From Amylibacter sp. IMCC11727 (GTDB lineage Bacteria; Pseudomonadota; Alphaproteobacteria; Rhodobacterales; Rhodobacteraceae): a DNA stretch of 64,000 bases. The notes under the pieces were generated by a model that saw only the letters and a program-made list of their open reading frames with translations, was not told the origin of the DNA and did no database searches. Each line of letters begins with the position of its first letter. Position 1 is the stretch's first letter. Location: positions 3,354,001 through 3,418,000 of the forward strand of contig NZ_CP122960.1 in NCBI RefSeq assembly GCF_029854195.1, read 5' to 3'. This document shows positions 1 through 8,874 of the stretch, piece after piece. Position numbers and translations under genes: made by a program.

Positions 1-41
1 AGACCCACGGGGAAACACCTTAAACAGGGTGAGGGATGGAA

Positions 42-1571
42 ATGACTTACGCGCTCGAACTTAACGATGTGTCCAAATCTTTTGGCCTCGTCCACGCGAA
101 TAAAGACATTGATTTGGCGGTTTCCGCAGGATCCATTCACGGCATTATCGGGGAAAACGGCGCAGGAAAATCCACCCTGATGAACATCATCTATGGGATG
201 CACCGCGCCGATAAAGGCACCATTGCATTCGGTGGCAAACAGGTGGATGTGCGTTCTTCCGCAGATGCTATCGAACATGGCATCGGCATGGTTCACCAAC
301 ACTTTATGCTGGTCCCGACCTTTACCGTTTTAGAAAACGTCATGCTCGGCTCCGAAGGGGGGCTAACACTGACCGAAGGTCGTGCCACCGCCCTTGAACG
401 GCTTACGCATCTGTCCTCAACCTATAACCTTAATGTAGACCCGCACGCACTGGTGTCCGATCTGAATGTGGGCCAGCGCCAACGGGTCGAAATCATTAAA
501 GCACTGAAAGGCGGGGCCAAGGTTCTGATCCTTGATGAACCCACAGGGGTGTTGACCCCGCAAGAAGCCGACCAATTATTCGAAATCCTCAAGGTGCTGC
601 GCGACGACGGGGTGTCTGTGCTGCTGATTACCCATAAACTGACCGAAATCATGGACATCACCGACACGGTATCCATTATGCGCCAAGGCGAAATGGTCGG
701 GCACCGTAAAACGGCGGACACGTCCCCGCAGGAATTGGCCGAACTCATGGTCGGGCGCGAAGTCCTGCTCGAAGTGGACCACACCCCCGCCAAACCTGCC
801 GAAGTCCGCTTTTCTGCCAAGAACCTCGGCTATACCAACAGCCAAGGCGTGGTGGAGTTGGAGGATATCAACTTCGAGGTTCGCTCCGGTGAAATCCTTG
901 GCGTGGCAGGGGTGTCTGGCAACGGACAAACCCAATTGATGGAAACCCTCGCAGGGATGTTGCCGCTGACCACGGGTTCGATCAACGTGCTGGGCACGGA
1001 AGTAACCAACCAAGACGCCACCAACCCGCGCAAAATCCGCGATCTTGGCGTGGGCCACATTCCCGAAGACCGCCACACCCACGGCCTGATCCTGAATTTC
1101 GAGGCGCGCGAAAATATGATCCTCGGCTTTCATGAAACGGATTTAGCGGGCAGCGGTAAGCTGTTTAACTACGCCGATATTCAGCGGAACTGTGAAGACA
1201 AAATGGCCCATTACGATGTGCGCCCGTCTAACCCCCGACTGAGCGCCGCCAACTTTTCAGGGGGCAACCAACAGAAAATCGTGATCGCACGCGAATTTTC
1301 CGCCAATCCTGGTGTTCTGCTTGTTGGCCAGCCCACACGGGGCGTCGATGTGGGCGCCATTGAATTTATCCACAAACAACTGCTGGAACTGCGCGATGCT
1401 GGCTGTGCAATTCTGCTGGTCTCCGTAGAACTCGACGAAGTCATGTCCCTGTCAGACCGCATCATGGTCCTGTGCGATGGCCAAAACGTTGGCATCATTG
1501 ATGCAGACAAAGCAGACAGATCAACGCTCGGCCTGATGATGGCGGGTCAAAAACAAGAGGCCGCCGCATGA
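42..1571 (+). CDS. Nucleoside/sugar-type ABC importer, double ATPase subunit
   Basis: ATP-hydrolysing subunit of an inner-membrane importer of the BMP-dependent nucleoside family (YufO/NupA-like). About 509 residues hold two nucleotide-binding domains. The first has a complete Walker A (GENGAGKST), signature NVGQRQR and Walker B ILDEPT. The second has a degenerate Walker A (GVSGNGQTQ, no lysine), signature SGGNQQK and GQPTRGVD in place of a standard Walker B; this asymmetry is usual in the family. I place the start at the second ATG, position 42, because GAGGG at 31-35 gives normal spacing; the ATG at 36 would sit directly on it. Its stop overlaps the next permease start (ATGA). The lipoprotein binding protein is expected just left of the window. 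Cytidine deaminase downstream supports nucleoside import, although the substrate is inferred. Confidence 0.9.
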   Translation: MTYALELNDVSKSFGLVHANKDIDLAVSAGSIHGIIGENGAGKSTLMNIIYGMHRADKGTIAFGGKQVDVRSSADAIEHGIGMVHQHFMLVPTFTVLENVMLGSEGGLTLTEGRATALERLTHLSSTYNLNVDPHALVSDLNVGQRQRVEIIKALKGGAKVLILDEPTGVLTPQEADQLFEILKVLRDDGVSVLLITHKLTEIMDITDTVSIMRQGEMVGHRKTADTSPQELAELMVGREVLLEVDHTPAKPAEVRFSAKNLGYTNSQGVVELEDINFEVRSGEILGVAGVSGNGQTQLMETLAGMLPLTTGSINVLGTEVTNQDATNPRKIRDLGVGHIPEDRHTHGLILNFEARENMILGFHETDLAGSGKLFNYADIQRNCEDKMAHYDVRPSNPRLSAANFSGGNQQKIVIAREFSANPGVLLVGQPTRGVDVGAIEFIHKQLLELRDAGCAILLVSVELDEVMSLSDRIMVLCDGQNVGIIDADKADRSTLGLMMAGQKQEAAA

Positions 1572-2686
1572 GCAAGCCGACTCCTCCATTGCCCCGCTGG
1601 GCCGATATCTTGCTGCTGCCGCTGATAAATTTGCTGGCAGCCTTAACGGTGTGTGGCCTAGTCATATTTGCCATCGGAGAAAACCCATTTGCCGCGCTGA
1701 AGGTTATGATCAACGGCGCGTTTGTTTACCAAGGCGCGCTCGGTTACACGCTGTTTTACACCACCAGCTTTATCTTTACGGGTCTGGCGGTTGCGATGGC
1801 CTTCCACGCTATGCTCTTTAACATCGGTGCCGAAGGTCAGGCATCGTTGGGGGGGCTTGGGGCCACATTGGTGGCCTTCGCACTGGCACCTGTCTCTGGC
1901 TTTCTTGCCCTCCCGCTTGCGGTTGCTGGTGCCGCCGTGTTTGGGGCGGCTTGGGGCATTGTGCCTGGATACCTGCAAGCCAAACGCGGCTCGCATATCG
2001 TGATTACCACCATCATGTTCAATTTCATTGCCGCTGCATTGCTCGTCTGGCTGCTGGCAGGGCCCATGCTCGAAGCAGGCCAACAATCCCCTCAATCAGG
2101 GCTTTTGCCAGAACAAACGTGGTTGCCCAAAATACATGAAATGTTCGCATGGATTGGCATCAAAACCGCATCGACCCCGCTCAACGCCAGCTTTTTGATC
2201 GCCCTTCTGGCATCGTTGTTTTTCTGGGTTCTGATCTGGCGCTCTCGTCTTGGGTTTGAAATCCGTACCATCGGCCAAAATCAAGAAGCCGCGCATTATT
2301 CTGGCATCAACGTGGCCCGAGTCATCATCATCACCATGGCCATTTCTGGGGCGTTTGCGGGTCTTATGGCCATCAACCAAATTCAAGGGGTCAGCCACAA
2401 ACTCATCCTTGGCTTTACCGCTGGCTATGGTTTCACGGGCATCGCGGTCGCGTTGATGGGGCGCAACCATCCTGTAGGCATTTTCCTTGCGGCGCTGTTG
2501 TTTGGTGCTCTGGTTCAAGGGGGCACTGAACTCGATTTCGAATTCACCGTTATCACCCGCGAAATGGTGCTGCTGATCCAAGGCATGATTATCCTGTTCT
2601 CAGGTGCGCTCGCCTACATGTTCAATCCCCCGCTCGCGCGACTGATCGCACGGCTCACCGCAAAGCAGGAGACATCAAATGGCTGA
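1568..2686 (+). CDS. BMP-type nucleoside ABC importer, permease 1
   Basis: Integral membrane permease of the BPD_transp_2 family, 372 residues with about eight to ten hydrophobic segments. It pairs with the permease encoded immediately downstream to form the transmembrane heterodimer. The motif IGQNQEAAHYSGIN near residue 235 is the cytoplasmic coupling region typical of this family. The start overlaps the ATPase stop by 4 nt and the end overlaps permease 2 by 8 nt, so the three genes are almost certainly one translationally coupled operon. Nucleoside specificity is inferred from family and from the cytidine deaminase nearby. Confidence 0.9.
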   Translation: MSKPTPPLPRWADILLLPLINLLAALTVCGLVIFAIGENPFAALKVMINGAFVYQGALGYTLFYTTSFIFTGLAVAMAFHAMLFNIGAEGQASLGGLGATLVAFALAPVSGFLALPLAVAGAAVFGAAWGIVPGYLQAKRGSHIVITTIMFNFIAAALLVWLLAGPMLEAGQQSPQSGLLPEQTWLPKIHEMFAWIGIKTASTPLNASFLIALLASLFFWVLIWRSRLGFEIRTIGQNQEAAHYSGINVARVIIITMAISGAFAGLMAINQIQGVSHKLILGFTAGYGFTGIAVALMGRNHPVGIFLAALLFGALVQGGTELDFEFTVITREMVLLIQGMIILFSGALAYMFNPPLARLIARLTAKQETSNG

Positions 2687-3647
2687 TTTCCTCTACCAAC
2701 TGCTGCTGACATTTGATGCCACGTTGCGCATCGCAACCCCCTTGATGTTCTGCGCCATGGCGGGCATTTTTTCTGAACGTTCTGGCATTGTTGATATCAG
2801 CCTTGAAGGCAAACTTTTGTCAGGTGCGTTTGTCGCCGCCACCATCACGGCCCTTACAGGAAATGCGTGGCTTGGCCTTGGCTGTGCCATGCTCGCGGGT
2901 ATCACCATGTCCCTGATCCACGGCTTTGCCTGCATCACGCACAAAGGCGATCAGGTCGTGTCAGGCGTTGCCATTAACCTCCTCGCCTCGGGTCTGACCA
3001 TTGTCCTTGGCATTGCCTTGTTCAAACGGGGCGGCCAAACGCCGTCTTTGCCCAAAGAAGACCGTTTCACCCCGATTGAATGGTGGGGCGTTGAAATCAT
3101 GGACAGCGTGCCGATCCTTGGCAGCATCTATCGACAATTGATTTCAGGCCACAACCTACTGGTCTATGTGGCACTGTTGACGATCCCGCTCACAGCATTT
3201 GTCCTGTACAAAACCCGCTTTGGCTTGCGCCTGCGCGCGGTTGGCGAAGTGCCAAAGGCGGTTGATTCCGCTGGTATTTCGGTCGCATGGCTGCGCTACC
3301 GCGCGCTGATCATTGGTGGCGCGTTGTGTGGAATTGCAGGGGCCTATCTGTCCATCGCGCAAGGCGGCAATTTTGTAAAAGAGATGTCAGCAGGCAAAGG
3401 CTACATCGCGCTGGCGGCAGTGATCTTTGGCAACTGGAAACCCCTCACTGCATTTTTCGCCTGTCTGATGTTCGGCTTTCTAGAGGCATCCACTGCGCGG
3501 CTCGAAGGTTTTGAACTGTGGCTCATCGGCGAAATCCCCAGCCAACTTATGCAAGCGATCCCTTACATCCTCACCGTTCTGTTGCTTGCAGGGTTCATCG
3601 GCAAACCCAAACCCCCCGCGGCGATTGGGCAGCCATATCATAAGTAG
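2679..3647 (+). CDS. BMP-type nucleoside ABC importer, permease 2
   Basis: Second permease of the BPD_transp_2 family, 322 residues, with multiple membrane segments. The N-terminal block GIFSERSGIVDISLEGKL and the coupling region LRAVGEVPKAVDSAGI are hallmarks of the shorter subunit of nucleoside/sugar importers (YufQ/NupC-like). It is the last gene of the operon; the strong bidirectional hairpin at 3691-3728 follows. Confidence 0.9.
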   Translation: MADFLYQLLLTFDATLRIATPLMFCAMAGIFSERSGIVDISLEGKLLSGAFVAATITALTGNAWLGLGCAMLAGITMSLIHGFACITHKGDQVVSGVAINLLASGLTIVLGIALFKRGGQTPSLPKEDRFTPIEWWGVEIMDSVPILGSIYRQLISGHNLLVYVALLTIPLTAFVLYKTRFGLRLRAVGEVPKAVDSAGISVAWLRYRALIIGGALCGIAGAYLSIAQGGNFVKEMSAGKGYIALAAVIFGNWKPLTAFFACLMFGFLEASTARLEGFELWLIGEIPSQLMQAIPYILTVLLLAGFIGKPKPPAAIGQPYHK

Positions 3648-3690
3648 GTGGGCCACGGCTGTACCGAGCGCCTCAAACCTTAACAAACGC

Positions 3691-3728
3691 TTACGCTAGA
3701 CGCGTCATACAAGACGCGTCTAGCGTAA
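3691..3728. terminator. Bidirectional terminator with perfect 16-bp stem
   Basis: Two 16-base arms (3691-3706 and 3713-3728) are exact reverse complements with a 6-base loop ATACAA. The hairpin lies between the converging importer operon and the HD-domain gene. The right arm contains the HD gene's stop codon (TAG, 3720-3722 on the minus strand). The plus side is followed by TTCTTTATT, a weak T-rich tail. It can serve both strands. Confidence 0.8.
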
Positions 3729-4295
3729 TTCTTTATTAACTTTCGCCTCCATCCGACCACGCGTCTTTTCATCCACCATTGCACGCAACATCTTCAACAA
3801 CGGATGCCCTGCAGTAGCCTCCCGCCGATACCCCAGATTAAATCCATAATCGAAATCCGCAGGGTTCTTGCCCTGCGTGTGCTGCAAAATCGTTTCTAAC
3901 TTATCCAATCCCTTGATCACCTTCGCCTCGTCCGATGTGGCCCCATCGTATTCGTCCCACAGCGACAGAAACGCGTCTGGATCAGGTAAATCCCCCAACA
4001 ACTCTATGAAATCCGCTCGCTCGTCTGCACTCTTATCCCCAACTTGCTCCGTTGCGGGAATGTCACCAGACACCGCTTCACCCAGATCATGCAGCACCGC
4101 CATTTTCAGCATCTTGGCCATGTCCAAACCCGCCAGCTGATCTTCAAACACCAGCACCCACAGGCACAATCGCCACGTATGGCTCGCCGTATCCTCAGAC
4201 CGCCCACCAGAGGTGAAACCAGATCGAAACGTGTCTTTCAACGCTTCGGCTCGCTCCAAAAACGCCAACCGTTTTCGCGCCTCTTGCACATCCAT
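3720..4295 (-). CDS. HD-domain phosphohydrolase (YfbR-like)
   Basis: Probable metal-dependent HD-superfamily hydrolase of 191 residues, resembling the 5'-deoxynucleotidase YfbR/HD_3 group. The histidine of the ASHTWRL segment and the following HDLGEAVSGDIP segment provide the expected H...HD metal site. Start chosen at MDVQEARK (4295) because GAGG lies 8 nt upstream; in-frame starts further up lack a ribosome site. A role in nucleotide salvage fits the adjacent nucleoside importer and cytidine deaminase, but the substrate cannot be read from the sequence. Confidence 0.75.
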   Translation of the reverse strand: MDVQEARKRLAFLERAEALKDTFRSGFTSGGRSEDTASHTWRLCLWVLVFEDQLAGLDMAKMLKMAVLHDLGEAVSGDIPATEQVGDKSADERADFIELLGDLPDPDAFLSLWDEYDGATSDEAKVIKGLDKLETILQHTQGKNPADFDYGFNLGYRREATAGHPLLKMLRAMVDEKTRGRMEAKVNKELR

Positions 4296-4395
4296 CTTAA
4301 CGCCTCGCTTCATTGTTCCACAAATACGCACCGCAACGCCCGTTGCCGCATGCGCCCGATCAGTCTACTCTCCATCCAAAACCAAAGGCCAGCCC

Positions 4396-4794
4396 ATGAC
4401 CCTCTCAGACGCTCAAATCCAAACCCTTATTGCCGAAGCCCAAGCCGCCATGGCTGAGGCGCACGCCACCTATTCCAACTTCACCGTTGGGGCAGCATTG
4501 TTGATGGAAGACGGCTCGATCGTGCGCGGCGCCAACATCGAAAACGCCAGCTTTGGGGCCACAATCTGCGCTGAGCGCAGCGCCATTGCTTCTGCTTTGT
4601 CCCAAGGCAAGCGTGGGATCAAAGCGGTGGCCGTCACCAATGCCACGGACACAAAAATCACCCCCTGCGGCATCTGCCGCCAAGTGCTTTATGAATACGG
4701 AACAGACATCCCCGTAATCTGCACCAACCAATCGGGCGAGCACATGATCCACACAATCTCGGACTTACTTCCGCACGCGTTCACGCTCGATTAA
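4396..4794 (+). CDS. cdd: Cytidine deaminase
   Basis: Converts cytidine and deoxycytidine to uridine and deoxyuridine in pyrimidine salvage. The 132-residue length is normal for the small homotetrameric form. The zinc site is complete: CAERSAI (Cys and catalytic Glu) and PCGICRQVL (two Cys). The substrate-binding block NIENASFG is also present. Start at MTLSDAQI, preceded by AAAGG; the open frame extends upstream, but that part overlaps the HD gene's promoter and does not resemble the family. The stop codon overlaps the stop of the convergent amidase through a shared TTAA. Confidence 0.95.
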   Translation: MTLSDAQIQTLIAEAQAAMAEAHATYSNFTVGAALLMEDGSIVRGANIENASFGATICAERSAIASALSQGKRGIKAVAVTNATDTKITPCGICRQVLYEYGTDIPVICTNQSGEHMIHTISDLLPHAFTLD

Positions 4795-6224
4795 ACGTGG
4801 GTCACGTTTGGATCAATCGGCGTCTTGGGCAAGTTTAACGCCCGTTCCAACGCCAATCCAACCTGCAACACCAATGCGTCCCCTTTGGGCGGGCCAATCA
4901 ATTGAATACCAATCGGCATCCCTGATTTGGTAAAGCCTGCAGGCATTGCCAAGGCGGGCAAAGCCGCTGTAGTGGCAAGGAAAGAAAATCGCAGCCAATC
5001 CACATAATCAGGCATTTCCATCCCATCCACGACGGGCGGCCATTCCTGTTCTACAGGTCCAGGTTCCAGCCCAACAACTGGGATCGCCAGCACATCGAAA
5101 TCGTTCAAAAACACACGCATCTGCTGATACACTTCGGTGCGTCCACGCTGCGCCAGATAAATATCATGGCTCGTTTGCTGCACGCCCACATCAATGTTTT
5201 CCTGCAAGGTTGCCTTAAAGTGTTTCTTCACCTCATCAGGCACAAAGTTGTTTACCGCCCCATAGTGCATTCCGCGCAACGCCACGTAGCTGTCGTAGAG
5301 TGCTGGCATTTCGGGGCAGTCTTCTTCCACCGTCATCCCAGATTTTTGCGCAATCTGCATCGCACCAGACAGAATATCGCGCACTTCGCGCTCCACGGGG
5401 GCAAACCCGCCTTGGTCCTCTGAAAACGCGATGCGGATGTTTTTCTTTTCCTGTTTTAACGCATCCTGAAACGAAACTTCGGGCGCGTGAAGGGACAGAG
5501 GAATGCGCGGATCAAACCCCGTCATATTGTCCAAAAATAACGCGCAGTCCTCTACATCCCGCGCCAGTGGTCCGCTGATGCCTTCGTTCAAAAACCCCGC
5601 AGGGCCCGGGCCGCCGCCAGCGCGTCCAGGGGTTGGGCGCAATCCGACCACACCACAATACCCCGCAGGGGTGCGGCAACTGCCCGCCAGATCGGACCCA
5701 TGGCTCAGCCATGTTTCTCCCACAGCCAGTGATGCTGCTGCGCCGCCAGATGATCCGCCCGCATTTTTGCGTGTGTCCCACGGGTTGCGTGTATAGCCAA
5801 ACACATCGTTAAATGTGTTCCCACCAGCACCAAATTCGGGCGTGTTCGTTTTGCCCGTTGTGATCGCACCGCGGGATTCCATGATTTTCATCAAGGGGCT
5901 GGAATTGGGCGAAATGTAATCGCGCATTCCCCATGATCCCATAGTGGTTTTCACGCCGCTGACTTCGTTCAGGTCTTTAATCCCAATCGGCAAACCACCG
6001 AGCCAGCCAGGCGCGCTCGGGTCAGTGTCTTTGATCGCATCAATCTGCGCATAGGCCCGTTCACGGCACTGGGTCACGGTGGCGTTTACCGCGTCGCCAA
6101 CTTGATCCATCCGCTCATAAGACGCATCAAGCAATTCTTTGGGCGACACCTCTTTGCGGCGCAACATTTCCACAACGTCGCGGGCTGGTTTCGCGCAAAT
6201 CTCTGGTCCTGTGTACTCCGCCAT
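4791..6224 (-). CDS. Amidase-signature family hydrolase
   Basis: Hydrolyses an amide bond using a Ser-cisSer-Lys triad; 477 residues, the usual size. The Lys is in GIKDLNEV, the cis-Ser in AGGSSGGAAA and the nucleophile Ser in SDLAGSCRTPA. The substrate is unknown; the family includes indoleacetamide, nicotinamide and allophanate-type amidases, and no fused allophanate domain is present. The start is coupled to the amidohydrolase stop (TAATG overlap), so the two form an operon read away from the palindrome at 7117-7136. It probably belongs to the regulon described for 7-21 kb. Confidence 0.88.
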   Translation of the reverse strand: MAEYTGPEICAKPARDVVEMLRRKEVSPKELLDASYERMDQVGDAVNATVTQCRERAYAQIDAIKDTDPSAPGWLGGLPIGIKDLNEVSGVKTTMGSWGMRDYISPNSSPLMKIMESRGAITTGKTNTPEFGAGGNTFNDVFGYTRNPWDTRKNAGGSSGGAAASLAVGETWLSHGSDLAGSCRTPAGYCGVVGLRPTPGRAGGGPGPAGFLNEGISGPLARDVEDCALFLDNMTGFDPRIPLSLHAPEVSFQDALKQEKKNIRIAFSEDQGGFAPVEREVRDILSGAMQIAQKSGMTVEEDCPEMPALYDSYVALRGMHYGAVNNFVPDEVKKHFKATLQENIDVGVQQTSHDIYLAQRGRTEVYQQMRVFLNDFDVLAIPVVGLEPGPVEQEWPPVVDGMEMPDYVDWLRFSFLATTAALPALAMPAGFTKSGMPIGIQLIGPPKGDALVLQVGLALERALNLPKTPIDPNVTHV

Positions 6225-7099
6225 TATTGTCTCCCGTCAAAATAGAACGCGCTGGCCGTCCCTCCGAACACCGCATTTTGGTCGCCTTTGGGGATCAGCT
6301 CCTCGTAGGCGTTGATCAGAGTGTGATAGTCGCTGCTTAAACTGTCCACTGGAAAGTTCGATCCAAACATCACGCGATCCGCCCCAAACTGCGCAAGAAC
6401 TTGGCTAACAATCGGTTTGATCTTAGTCGGTGTCCAATCGTGATCAAACATGCCGAGTCCAGACAGTTTGCACCACAAATTTGGCAGCGCAGACAAATGC
6501 CGCAGGTTTTCCGCCCAAAGGCCCAGCCCATCCGTACTGCGATCATGGGGTGATCCCGCATGACACAACGCGACCTTCAGGTCTGGCACTTGGGCCAAAA
6601 CTTCGGCCATGCGCGGCATCAATTCTGGGATCAGTTGCAAGTCAAACGACAATCCCCGCGCCGCCGCAGCGTGCAATCCTTTGACAAAATCAGGATTGTC
6701 CAACAGATCATTTGTCCCCGTCTTTGCATCTTCTTCGGGGGCACGGCCCACGATCTGACGCACGCCAACGACACTGTCCATGGCCGCAAAGGCATCCAGC
6801 TGCGCCACCACGTCAGGGGCGGTCAAATCGCAAAACACCACCTGCACCATGGTCCAATTCGTGGACCGTGCCGCAACCATGTCCACCCAATCCGCCTCGG
6901 CCTTACCATCCGCCGCGCCCACTTGGATATGCACAGATGCGTCAAACCCGTGGGCGCGCGCATCGCTGGAAAACTCTGCCAACAGGTAATCGCGCGCAAT
7001 CGGCTTTGGATCGCCAAAGAACCGCACCGCGTCTTCCATCAACCACGGATAATGCACTGCGTTTAAATCCCATAAATGGTGATGCGCATCGACTTTCAT
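6224..7099 (-). CDS. Amidohydrolase 2 family metal-dependent hydrolase
   Basis: TIM-barrel hydrolase of 291 residues related to lactonases and pyrone-dicarboxylate hydrolases (Amidohydro_2). The N-terminal HHH in KVDAHHHLWDL, an internal His in ALCHAGSP and GSNFPVD near the C-terminus supply the expected metal and catalytic positions. Family members commonly open lactone rings of sugar acids or aromatic intermediates. It is first in a two-gene operon with the amidase. Its start lies about 20 bp from a strong LacI-type palindrome, suggesting repression by the LacI protein at 12760-13773. Confidence 0.85.
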   Translation of the reverse strand: MKVDAHHHLWDLNAVHYPWLMEDAVRFFGDPKPIARDYLLAEFSSDARAHGFDASVHIQVGAADGKAEADWVDMVAARSTNWTMVQVVFCDLTAPDVVAQLDAFAAMDSVVGVRQIVGRAPEEDAKTGTNDLLDNPDFVKGLHAAAARGLSFDLQLIPELMPRMAEVLAQVPDLKVALCHAGSPHDRSTDGLGLWAENLRHLSALPNLWCKLSGLGMFDHDWTPTKIKPIVSQVLAQFGADRVMFGSNFPVDSLSSDYHTLINAYEELIPKGDQNAVFGGTASAFYFDGRQ

Positions 7100-7116
7100 T
7101 TGAACCGCCTCCCAGC

Positions 7117-7136
7117 TTTTGCATACGTTTGCAAAA
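7117..7136. promoter_or_regulatory. Candidate LacI-family operator (copy 1)
   Basis: TTTTGCATACGTTTGCAAAA is an almost perfect 20-bp palindrome; the two halves differ at one symmetric pair. The centre ACGT has the CpG typical of operators bent by a LacI hinge helix. It lies in the divergent gap between the amidohydrolase (minus) and the ABC ATPase (plus), so it could control both. A close copy occurs at 21049-21066. Binding by the LacI protein at 12760-13773 is inferred from location, not shown. Confidence 0.65.
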
Positions 7137-7213
7137 AACTCTTGCCCTAGCCCCGCCGTCGAGTCTAGTGTTTTTCAGATTGTCACCTTCTTTGCGATTC
7201 CGAAAGGCACGTC

Positions 7214-8260
7214 ATGGCCGAAATCCAACTTAAAAATTTGTCCAAACGATGGGGCAGCTTTGTGGGCGTCGATAACTTCGACTTGACCATTGCTGATCAA
7301 GAATTTCTGGTTCTTCTTGGCCCGTCAGGTTGCGGCAAAACCACAACGATGCGCATGATTGCTGGGCTCGAAGATATCACTGAAGGGGAAATCATCATCG
7401 ACGGCAAGGTCGTGAATGACCTAGATCCCAAAGACCGTGATGTGGCCATGGTGTTCCAATCCTACGCGCTTTATCCGCATATGAATGTGTATGAAAACAT
7501 CCGCTTTCCGCTGATGGTGCGCAAAGTGGACCCAGCCACCCATGATGAAAAAGTACGCCGAGCCTCTGCTATGGTGGAACTGGATGAATTCTTGCACCGC
7601 AAACCGGCAGAATTGTCAGGCGGCCAACGTCAACGTGTGGCGCTCGCTCGTGCCATTGTGCGCGAACCAAACGTATTTTTGATGGACGAACCTTTGTCCA
7701 ACCTTGATGCAAAACTGCGTGTGTCCACGCGCGCGCAGATCAAGAACCTCAGCCACGAATTGAAGGTCACAACCGTGTATGTGACCCATGACCAGATCGA
7801 AGCGATGACCCTTGCTGACCGCGTTGTTGTGATGAAAGCGGGGGTCGTGCAACAGGTTGGCACCCCCACCGATATTTATGACAATCCTGCCAATACATTT
7901 GTGGCAAGCTTCATCGGCTCTCCTGCCATGAACCTGATGAACGGATCGGTCAAAGACGGCACTTTCACAGCTGAAAATTGCACAATCCCCGGTGTCAACG
8001 CACCTGATGGCCCGCTCACGCTCGGCTTTCGCGCCGAAGACGCGTCCCTCGCCCAAACAGGGGGCCAGCTCAAAGCGCCTGTGTACACGATGGAACTGCT
8101 TGGGGATGCCACGATGGTCACGATCAAGGCTGGCGGTGAAATGGTCTCGGTCAAAGCCCACAAAGATTTCCGCGCTGAAATCGGCGATATGGTGGAAATT
8201 TCCGTCCCTGCCGAAATATGCCACGCATTTAATGCAACCTCGGGGGATCGGGTCGCCTGA
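7214..8260 (+). CDS. Sugar-type ABC transporter ATPase (UgpC/MsmX-like), no partner permease nearby
   Basis: ATPase subunit of a CUT1-type importer, 348 residues. Walker A GPSGCGKTT, Q-loop VFQSYALYPH, signature LSGGQRQRVALARA, Walker B VFLMDEPLSNLDA and switch His in YVTHDQ are intact, and a C-terminal TOBE regulatory domain occupies roughly residues 235-348. No permease or binding-protein gene lies in the 13 kb of catabolic genes that follow, so it must energise permeases encoded elsewhere or be a remnant of a larger transport locus. It sits downstream of the candidate operator at 7117-7136 and starts the plus-strand catabolic gene series. Confidence 0.88.
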   Translation: MAEIQLKNLSKRWGSFVGVDNFDLTIADQEFLVLLGPSGCGKTTTMRMIAGLEDITEGEIIIDGKVVNDLDPKDRDVAMVFQSYALYPHMNVYENIRFPLMVRKVDPATHDEKVRRASAMVELDEFLHRKPAELSGGQRQRVALARAIVREPNVFLMDEPLSNLDAKLRVSTRAQIKNLSHELKVTTVYVTHDQIEAMTLADRVVVMKAGVVQQVGTPTDIYDNPANTFVASFIGSPAMNLMNGSVKDGTFTAENCTIPGVNAPDGPLTLGFRAEDASLAQTGGQLKAPVYTMELLGDATMVTIKAGGEMVSVKAHKDFRAEIGDMVEISVPAEICHAFNATSGDRVA

Positions 8261-8324
8261 TCCAATCCGCCGCGTATGGCTGACACAGGTAACAACCTGA
8301 GCACAAACTCAAGAAAGGTGCCAA

Positions 8325-8852
8325 ATGAAAGGCTCCCGCCCAGAACAAGCCGTCTTGTCACGAGATACAGACATGGCCAAAACCGCGCAAACCCGTGCTG
8401 TAATCGAAGGCATGGTGGATGGTCTGAATGACCACCGCATCGCAGATATTGGCGATTTCTTTTCCGAAACCTTCCGCTGGATGGGCAACACGGGTTGCGG
8501 CACCAAAGACGGCATTCGCGAGTTTCAGGATAACTGGCAAAAACCGTTTCAAGCCGCGTTTCACGATAAGGTCTGCGTGGATGAAGCCCGTCTCTATATG
8601 GGCGAATGGGCCGCTGCTTTTGGCCGCCAAGAAGCCACCCACGGCGGCGATTTCATGGGCGTTCCCGCTTCGGGCAAACGCATCGAAATTCGCTACATGG
8701 ATTTCTGGAAAGTCGTGGACGGCAAAATCGTAGACAACTGGGTCATGGTGGATTTCCCCCATGTGCTCGCGCAACTCGGCGTCGATGTTTTCAACGGGAT
8801 GGGCTGGGAAGCCTTTGATCGCGGCGAGAAAACACCGCCTGCCCCACAGTAA
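8325..8852 (+). CDS. NTF2/SnoaL-like protein (predicted ester cyclase family), single domain
   Basis: A 175-residue protein of the SnoaL-like NTF2 fold, a small cone-shaped barrel used by polyketide cyclases, isomerases and many unknown enzymes. Its distal half (MDFWKVVDGKIVDNWVMVDF, residues about 125-145) matches the C-terminal domain of the protein at 10880-11899, so they are paralogues. AAGAAAGG precedes the ATG with 7-nt spacing. An in-frame ATG at 8373 is an alternative start. Catalytic residues cannot be assigned and the reaction is unknown. Confidence 0.75.
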   Translation: MKGSRPEQAVLSRDTDMAKTAQTRAVIEGMVDGLNDHRIADIGDFFSETFRWMGNTGCGTKDGIREFQDNWQKPFQAAFHDKVCVDEARLYMGEWAAAFGRQEATHGGDFMGVPASGKRIEIRYMDFWKVVDGKIVDNWVMVDFPHVLAQLGVDVFNGMGWEAFDRGEKTPPAPQ

Positions 8853-8874
8853 TTCACAAGATAGGACACATCAT

